Both the position numbers and the translations under genes were made by a program. Source: Leptasterias polaris (Eukaryota; Echinodermata; Asteroidea; Forcipulatida; Asteriidae). From it: DNA of 64,000 nt. Below the pieces are notes generated by a model. That model was given only the letters and a program-made list of their open reading frames with translations. It was not told the DNA's origin and ran no database searches. The stretch covers positions 124,001 through 188,000 of the forward strand of contig JAZGTN010000214.1 in NCBI GenBank assembly GCA_037783415.1. Reading direction: 5' to 3'. Below are positions 56,201 to 64,000 of the stretch, piece after piece; positions within the stretch are counted from its first letter, which is position 1, and every line of letters starts with the position of its first letter.

Positions 56201-57537
56201 CAACCCTGCTTAACAATTTAATCTCCAATATCTCCATATATCTCCATATGTTAGGCCATCTCCCTCACATTAAGAGAGAAAAAGAAACACCTCTTATAAA
56301 ACTATAATAACTAGAAATCAGTAACTCCATCTTGTTTCTGAATTTTAACAACAAGTGGAACCAAAAGGAGAAGGAACAAAATAACCATTTCCAAACAAGA
56401 GATATCTCATTTCCTATCAACGGGACAAGAAGGAAGAGAAAGAGCCAAAAAAAAAAAAAAAAAAATTCTGTCAAGACAACCAGCAGTGGGCCTGGCCCCT
56501 CGCTACAACCTTGTGTGATATCTCATCAAGTTAATGCACACAATAACATGGAGGTGAACAACATGCCAACGCGTATGAGCCACAGCACAGTGCGTATTTC
56601 TCCCGGGCCCAATTAGAAATGGGATGGTTGCTCGGGTAACGGATGATGTCATGGCGTATTCTTGTCCAGTGATTTTGATCAGAGAGGTGGTACCTGGCTC
56701 AAACACTTTGAAATGCTATTCTGGGCTATAAATTACTGGCAATACATTTCAGTGAAGAGTATAAGAAAAAATAAAAACAAATGTTAACCAAAATTGATTT
56801 ATAATTGCCCCTGAGCAGATTGAACACATTTGAGATAAAGGGCAAGGTATAAATTGATGTACAAGTCAATTTAATAACTTTAATGTGATAAATGCTTTAC
56901 AGATTTGTTTCCAACATATGTGAAGAGTAAATGCAATGACAATGATACAAATCAACAGGCAGACTTGCTGATTTACCCTTTTTTTCACAGAAAATTTAAG
57001 AAAAGCGTCACAAGACAACCGACGACAAAATTAGACTGGAACAGACTGGATGATCACTTGCCGGTAAACTTCATTGATTTAAAAAGAAACAGAAAAAAAA
57101 TAGAGCAGATTATCGGAAAACAAAACAAAACAACTGCCCCTAAATGAAATAAAAATATAATTATATTATCATTTTTAGTAGAAGCCTTGAGGATCTTTAC
57201 CGGTAACAAATGAAGAATCAGTTTCCACAAAATGAACAACTAACACCTTCATTTCCTTTTGTAAGAGAAACACCAATTCCACTAAATTAAACAGCAAGAA
57301 TCAATATGTGGTTCTGATAAAGGCCTGCATGTGGTAACAGGCGAAGATGTACAAATACATATTAGCGGGAGGTCGGACACATTTGATAAAAGTTGGCTGC
57401 AATTCTTCATTAGTTTACATTGAATTGGTAGCATCTTTAAATCAATTAAGTGTTTCTTGATTTATGGGGATGTGTGTTTTACAGAAGCCAGGTCCAGGTT
57501 GGGGTGTACTTGTAGTGACAATCAAACTGAGGACTGG
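53261..57537. other. Upstream intron or flank, no exon found
   Basis: Frames such as 54764-55111 (minus) have no family motif or splice context. The stretch contains the MITE 53661-53782, a C18 tract (56067-56084) and a short repeat at 55280-55380 whose relative is at 61202-61312 (shared GACTATTT and GCCTCGGT and AAGATGG blocks). Confidence 0.45.
53661..53782. repeat. Short MITE family with GGCTATGGCTG ends, copy 3
   Basis: TTTGAATTAGTGGCTACGGCTGTGGC at the left pairs with GCCACAGCTGCCAATT at the right; the middle has CATAGCAACA repeats. It is more diverged than copies 1 and 2. Confidence 0.6.
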
Positions 57538-57599
57538 AGACAATAGCTCCACAATAGCTGTCACAAAGGAAAACAATCAGCCTTTTGAGATATGATGAA

Positions 57600-58554
57600 C
57601 ACAATAAGAAGGCACCATTTAGTTTGGTTGTATACAGTCAGATTTACCCACACCAAACAGTGCCATAGTAATCTGTCCACCATATCTCTTATGGGCTCCA
57701 AGTTTGTCAGGACAATAAGAAGGCACCATTTAGTTTGGTTGTATACAGTCAGATTTACCCACACCAAACAGTGCCATAGTAATCTGTCCACCATATCTCT
57801 TATGGGCTCCAAGTTTGTCAGGACAATAAGAAGGCACCATTTAGTTTGGTTGTATACAGTCAGATTTACCCACACCAAACAGTGCCATAGTAATCTGTCC
57901 ACCATATCTCTTATGGGCTCCAAGTTTGTCAGGACAATAAGAAGGCACCATTTAGTTTGGTTGTATACAGTCAGATTTACCCACACCAAACAGTGCCATA
58001 GTAATCTGTCCACCATATCTCTTATGGGCTCCAAGTTTGTCAGGACAATAAGAAGGCACCATTTAGTTTGGTTGTATACAGTCAGATTTACCCACACCAA
58101 ACAGTGCCATAGTAATCTGTCCACCATATCTCTTATGGGCTCCAAGTTTGTCAGGACAATAAGAAGGCACCATTTAGTTTGGTTGTATACAGTCAGATTT
58201 ACCCACACCAAACAGTGCCATAGTAGGTAGGCATACCCAGAGCTGTGGGGACTTTTATACAATGGAACAAAGGTCCCCACAACGTTTTTCTTTGTTAAAC
58301 CAAACTGGGTCCCCACACCAGATTCTTTAGAAAAGGGAATAATAGAACAACAATAGGAAGTCCCCACAAAGCTGTGCGCACCAGGATGTGTAATCTGTCC
58401 ACCATATCTCTTATGGGCTCCAAGTTTGTCAGGACAATAAGAAGGCACCATTTAGTTTGGTTGTATACAGTCAGATTTACCCACACCAAACAGTGCCATA
58501 GTAATCTGTCCACCATATCTCTTAAGGGCTCCAAGTTTGTCAGGACAAAGAGTT
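57600..58554. repeat. 111-bp tandem array, interrupted
   Basis: Unit starts are at 57601, 57712, 57823, 57934, 58045 and 58156; the sixth breaks at about 58225. The full units look identical. After an unrelated 160-bp segment (58226-58389, itself with four GTCCCCACA motifs), about 1.5 more units follow to 58548 with one difference. Because 111 is a multiple of 3, both strands stay open across the array (57592-58230 plus, 57561-58451 minus). No promoter, start context or family motif supports coding. Confidence 0.93.
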
Positions 58555-58791
58555 GAAGAAAAAAAGAGTCAAAGATTGGAGGCCAGTAAACACTTGTGTG
58601 TGTGTGTGAGTAGGTAACCACATTCAAACCTGGGACCTATAACAAAAGAGGACAATAGGTCCACAGTTGCTATCACAAAGGAAAGCTTTGTGGTCCACGG
58701 TTGCTATCACAAAGAGTTGAACAAAGGAGGGTCCACGATTGCAGGCTGTTACACACTTGGGTGTGTGTGTGGGGGGGGGGGGGGGGGGGGG
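58549..58791. repeat. Duplicated AAGAGTTGAA...GTGTGTG unit with G21 tract
   Basis: AGAGTTGAAGAAA...AAACACTTGTGTGTGTG (58549-58610) and AGAGTTGAACAAA...ACACACTTGGGTGTGTG (58712-58770) are related copies. GCTATCACAAAGGAAA-type blocks near 57556, 58665 and 58695 belong to the same complex. An uninterrupted G21 run occupies 58771-58791. Confidence 0.65.
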
Positions 58792-61313
58792 TGGCACAAC
58801 ATTTAAGATATAAGTGAGTGATCAATCTGAGAAGTGAGAAGGGAGTAAAGAAGGGGGAAGAAAATGAAATTCCCTGGAATTACCTAATGGCATTTAGACA
58901 TGAAGTAAAACTGACATTGATGGGCAAGCAATAAAGTGTCTGGTTACCCGTCCACCTAGCGAACAAACGAATGAACGCTCCTGGCACCTGGCTCAACTTT
59001 GACACACACAAAGTACTAATGGTCCCTGGCGAGGAACGGCCTGACATTACGACAGCCAGTGCGTCATATCGTGAGGCGATCAGTACCGGATTACGCCACG
59101 CTCTGATTAAACATCATTAGGTTGTGTGTAGGATCCGCGCCAAGGGAACACATAGGGCTCTGATGGTAGTTAAAATAAAAAATCTTTTAGAGATAGATTG
59201 TTTGTATTTCTAATCAGCTCCCATTAAATGGATTAATCAACTTTACAATTGAGGATGCAATGTCTTTATTGGTTAATCTGGTTGATTACTCGATTAAATA
59301 ATTTCACTAATAACTTTAATGCTATGATCAGTTAAGGTTTGGGGTAGCACCATGTGTAAATCTCTTTTGAGTAGTGTTGGTTCTGACAAGAACCGGTGGT
59401 TGTCAACTCACTAATGCTCTAATGCTATGTATGAAAAAAACTTTTACAATTTATCATTCAGTACAAATGGCGATACAATTGCTGCCACAGACAAGTAAGG
59501 ACTATACAGAACCCCCCAAAATATATCTTTAATATTACTCCTTTATGAAATTCAATATTATAACCAAACTGAGATTAGAAGGAAAAATAGTCGGATCCCA
59601 TATGAGAATCAGTATTAATTGTTGCTACTGTACACGAGGAACAAGACAGGGGCAGCCATGAACAATGTCTGTACATGATTAAGACAGAAGGATGTTAGGG
59701 CGAATATGATTTTGTTGTTCGACCTGCACTAGATGTGGTGTCTGCACACACACCTGGAGTGAAACCAAACCTGGAATTGAAGTAGCAGTGCGTAGAATAC
59801 CATCTGAACATAGAAGCATCCAAGTACAAAGTAATTCATTCACCCAGTTTCTGCTAACTATCAAAGGTTGTTCTTTGGGGCATCTTGGCGTTCATTTCTG
59901 ACATCCAAATACAAGCACTTGGTATACTTAACCATTGCCCCACAGCTGTACTCTCTCTGACATACTACTACCATAGTTGAGCTTTTCTAGGTCAAGTTGC
60001 CCCACTAACCATATTTCATTTAGTTCATTTCATCTTGAACATCTCTCATAATGAGGAAAAAAAGGGAAAACAGTTACTTGATTCAAGACTCATCTGTTTT
60101 CGCTGACAGCAAATATATAGTAATTATTGTTTCAAGGTGTGTTTGGGCATTTTTTTTCAAACTTATGATATGGCTTCCATATATACAAAACACTATAATA
60201 TATAGGCCTACCGTACTTATTCACAAATGGGTCTTAGAGCTATGACAGACTGCTGCCATAGGACAGGGAAGAAGATACCCAAATAACTATAGAACAAGAA
60301 GTGAAAAATTAAAGGTCATTAAAAAAATGTTTTGAAGAGTGGGAACCTTTGGGTTGTAGAAATCATTTTGATGCAAGCAATGACATTTGTTGTAAATTTT
60401 AAGTGTTTTATCCACCTTTGGGAAACTCTGTTTTCCTGATCTGTTTCCCCAGAATTAATAATTAATACCAATAAATAAACAATTAATCATTTTTGAACTA
60501 CATAATGAATGGGTTCTGGTCAAAAGGGAATTCTCAAAAACATATTTATTAGTCCAAGAGAAGAAAAAAAAAAAAAAAAAATTATTGAATTTGTTGATCT
60601 GGATTTGAACCGAAATGGCCATTGCATAATACAAAGTAGTGGCCCATCTCCCCTAAAGGTAACGAATACATTGTGCAAGTGTCTCAGCCCAAATCTTATC
60701 AATCTCTCCATTTATGTATCCATCAATGTGTCCCAGTCACTCAATATTAAAGTATTGAATGCCTGACATACATCTCCTCCTGTATATAACAATATCAAAA
60801 ACCTGCACCACTTGCCTTACCCCCCCACCCCCCCCCCTCCTCTTTCGCTACGGGTGGACAAGGTCGAATTAGAAATCTCACTCTAGGTAGGAAAGAGAAC
60901 AGGTTCCTTAATTAGTGGACCAGCTGACGCACAACTGCCCATGTGTAGGATCATCCTAGCGTCTTGTTCCATGGCCTCTGGCTGGACACAAGATGCCTTT
61001 TCATGACGTTGGATAACACGAGATGTGACCTATATAATCAATGGTTCCTATTCATCCTTCTCTTCTGCTTTGTGAGGGAAGGTGCCTCACTACCTTGTGA
61101 ATATTGCCCAATAGTCCTTAATCATGCTCCTGCCACCATCTTGGTCATACTCTCTGTATCCAATTACAGTAATGAATGCTAATAATCATTGCACAAAAAA
61201 GAACCAGACTATTTTTCTTCCAGCCTCGGTCTTATACGCTGATTTGGATAGAAAAAAAAATCAAGATGGCTGCACCATGATAAAGGTCTCTACAATTATG
61301 ATCACATTTCATT
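58792..61313. other. Non-coding stretch with a repeat fragment
   Basis: 59344-59410 is a fragment related to the palindromic MITE at 27624 (TGTAAATCTCTTTTGAGTAG and ACCGGTGGTTGTCAACTC). A T/C-rich tract lies near 60820-60845. No exon or RNA gene is seen. Confidence 0.45.
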
Positions 61314-61843
61314 AAAGCCATGTTCGCATTGGACTTAATTTGGGTAAACTAACCGAGCAAATGGGTAACTTAACCATTTTAAGTCCAATGCGAACAGCCC
61401 AGGAAGTTTCCCTCCCAGGTAACTTACCAGACCCAAATGGGTAGTTTAACCCGGTTAAATTGAACAGGTCAGTTTAACCGAGCCGAAAAGTCCAGTAATG
61501 ACGTGATCAGGGTAAAAGCCGTCCCGGTAAAAAGCCACATCCGGTCCCCCGATCTACCCGCCGCGCCACGTGATCGTGTGGTGACACGTCGTACACACGC
61601 AATTGTTTACACGGACGGAAGCTCGGTTGCACTCATTGCATTCTCGCTGTCATGCACCCCGGTCAAAGGTCACTGCGATAGCGCCCTCTTGTGTTTGTCT
61701 TAAGTTAGTCGGTATGTGTTTTACCGATCGCGTCGGTTAGTTTACCCACATCATTAATCCAAGTGCGGACGCTGGTAAGTTTCCCCTTTTGGAATGTTAA
61801 CCATTGTCTCGGTAAAACATTAATCCAATGCGAACACGGCTTT
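61314..61843. mobile_element. MITE with GTTCGCATTGGA ends, about 530 bp
   Basis: The left end AAAGCCATGTTCGCATTGGA is mirrored by TCCAATGCGAACACGGCTTTT at the right. A second inverted GTCCAATGCGAACA lies at 61383-61396, so the left terminus contains its own small palindrome. The interior is GC-rich with CACGTGATCGTG and GGTAAAC/GTTTAACC motifs. There is no ORF, and flanking duplications are not clear. Confidence 0.75.
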
Positions 61844-63454
61844 TGTCTATCTGTCTTGAATGCATTTTGCCAAAGTTTCTTTCAGTCTTCCTACCCTTGA
61901 TCATACCTGTTAAGTTGTTTTCCCCTTTCATTTCAACATACGTATTTTATCTTTTTGAAAAAATTACTTGCATGTATTTGATATACTCTTATAAAACTCC
62001 CCCAATATACTCCACTTTTTCCTGATTATAATTTCCCGCCTTTTGAAACATTTCCTCAATACTCATATTCAGTTTTTGCTTAGTAATTATTATCCAATGC
62101 TAAGCAAATTTCTATTCTTAGCAGCTTTATTTAATTGAATGTCAGCATTGGGGGGGGGGGCAGGGAGCACACTTGTGCAGGCATAAATGGTTATCCTCTC
62201 CACACCATTCAATCACACGGTTCATCACAGGTTGATTATCTGCAGGGTTGTGTTAGCTTTTGATGGTTGGTTGGGTAAATAGGTTAATCTTCATAGCAAT
62301 GGTTTAAAAGCCAATGAGCTAGAAGTTACTGGATAATTAATTGTTTAAGTCCAGCCTTATCTAAAGTTTAACATGGTCTGTATCATATTTCATTCATGGA
62401 GGTACAAAGTATACCTTCATTACCGCTGCCGGTGGTTGCTACCCCCACCTCTCAATTTGTTAATATTTTGTGTAATGAATTAAATTTCCCATCCTTTCCT
62501 TTTCAAAACCATTTTTGACTATAAAGGATGAGATTATAATGTACATAGGTCTTGTTGTTTGAATAAAATATTTTTAATGATATATTATTTATTCAAATTC
62601 TTTTTATTAGTTTTTGTCTTATTTGTTTGGGACCAGATCTAGGGCAGAAGGTCTAAAAATCACAGTAATTATTTAGCATTTTTGCCCTGTTGTAATGACA
62701 AGTTTGTTTTTCATTGTCTGTTTGGCTGAAGAAAAATGACAATGAAAATACTTTTACTTTTGTCTCCCATTGCATTGTGATGTTTGCTTTTGTTGTCTGT
62801 TTGGCTGGGGGAATTTTTTTTTAAATTAATAATAATATTAGTGATTTCTCTGGGTGGTTGATGCTCCGAACATCTGTAAACATCCAAGAAGCTCTAGATA
62901 CTTATATGATCACTTTGTTATCAATTGACAGACCAGCCTCTTTAAAGTCGGATTTGTGGGTAGTTTAGTTATAACCACAATTTGCATTTGAATATAAGCC
63001 CCACTCTGCAGACTTAACAAACGGGCTGTGCACCGTGTGAACTCGCTTCTCTTGAACATCCCAGGTTTGTGAGAAGGACTTTCTCTTCTTGTAAAACATT
63101 GATATTCCCTTGATATCCCATCCAGAACTATAAGCGTCTTAACGCGGATCAAATAAGATTCAAACCATTCTCTCTAGTATTTTTACAACTCGGACAAAAA
63201 AGTTTACACCTTTGTTATCAATATCAGATGAGGAATTTATTCTTTGTCTAGTTTTAAAAGAAAAGCATAAAAACCATTCTGATGTAAATGTTGCCCTGTT
63301 TTTTTAAATAGTAAACAGCATACTTTTTGCTAGAATTGAGTTAACAAACACATAGTCAACCTTACGATTTCTGACATTCAGTTTATCATCATATAGCTCC
63401 TAATATTGTTCCGGTACCTGCCGTTAAAATATAAAACTTGAACTGCCTCTAGCT
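61844..63454. other. AT-rich non-coding stretch
   Basis: A GGCCCAATTTCAT-family fragment lies at about 62071-62138 (TGCTTAGTAATTAT, then TTAGCAGCTTTATTTAATTG). A G10 run is near 62151. Nothing else was recognised. Confidence 0.4.
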
Positions 63455-63640
63455 ACCGGGCAACCTGGATGGTCTAGTGGTGAGACATCTGCTCTAGAAT
63501 TGGTAAAAGTCATGGGTTCGAATCCCAACTGAGTAATAATACCTGTAGATTTTCTCACTGGACTCAGTAAAGTACTGAGTATACAGTACTTGACACAAAT
63601 CAGTGTATGGGTATTAAGTCATCAAACTATAATGTTTATC
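63455..63640 (+). repeat. tRNA-derived SINE, second family
   Basis: TGGATGGTCTAGTGG near 63468 and an exact B box GGGTTCGAATCCC (63514-63526) form a tRNA-like head. The body GTAGATTTTCTCACTGGACTC, then AAGTACTGAGTATACAGTACTT, resembles the SINEs at 31130 and 31480 rather than that at 15061. Confidence 0.75.
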
Positions 63641-64000
63641 TGTCGGAACTGGTTTGTATTCCGGGATAATTTGTACCTTCGAGAAAGATTCTGCTAAGGT
63701 CCAAACATGAGGCAATTAACAAATTGTTTGCATTTATACTATAGGGTGAATGGTTACTTTGATTATTCTTACCCTACTTCTGTGCCTTTGGTGAATAACT
63801 GGCCTCCTGTTGACAATGTTACGTTGGTCCATTACACTCCAGTCAAATAATGTGGTTTAATTATCTATAGTAATTATGCCTAGATAAAATACCTAAAAGA
63901 CTATGGTGTCCTCAAGCCTGAAGGTTGCTGTCTAGGAGTGATTTAATGCCAATTCAGTTCCCAACCAGCCTTTGGACAACCATCTAAAAGCTAAGACTAA

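Noticed and set aside
57561..58451. A 296-aa minus-strand frame and a 212-aa plus-strand frame made of 37-residue repeats
   Set aside because: Both come from the same 111-bp tandem unit, whose length is a multiple of 3. Frames on both strands at once, with no family motif, are best explained by the array.
57600..58554. CRISPR-like array
   Set aside because: Units are directly adjacent with no variable spacers, the unit is 111 bp, and the genome is animal.

Overview
The window is animal nuclear DNA: intron-rich genes with GT-AG splice sites, tRNA-derived SINEs, a LINE, a piggyBac element and many palindromic non-autonomous DNA transposons. The retention of a full Trio-type Ig-FN3-kinase tail and the transposon mix suggest a marine invertebrate deuterostome, probably an echinoderm; that placement is inference. 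Nothing looks bacterial.

Main gene: the 3' part of a TRIO/Kalirin orthologue runs on the minus strand from 53260 to 17703. I traced 29 exons with consistent splice phases (4587 coding bases, 1528 residues plus stop). In order they encode an acidic linker, the second Rho-GEF module (DH then PH), a Ser/Pro/Lys-rich linker, an SH3 domain, an Ig domain, one FN3 domain and a Ser/Thr kinase. The N-terminal half (Sec14, spectrin repeats, first GEF) is not in the window. The product would couple Rho GTPase activation to kinase signalling.

Second gene: downstream on the same strand, eight exons between 9476 and 3862 encode a 313-residue low-complexity protein with a short C-terminal helix that I do not recognise. 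Its last residues, stop codon and a possible polyadenylation signal lie inside a MITE.

Mobile DNA: 1-3630 is an L2/CR1-like LINE with a near-complete endonuclease-reverse transcriptase frame broken by one stop codon. 10000-12136 holds three consecutive palindromic elements with TAGCCC...GGGCTA ends and (near-)perfect 9-bp target duplications. 17827-21048 is a piggyBac element with an uninterrupted 618-residue transposase, in the last TRIO intron, 58 bp upstream of the final exon. Introns carry SINEs, several MITE families and minisatellites.

Right end: from 53261 to 64000 I find no coding exon. It contains a 111-bp tandem array (57600-58554), homopolymer tracts, a MITE (61314-61843) and a SINE (63455-63640). 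It is most likely a TRIO intron or upstream flank.
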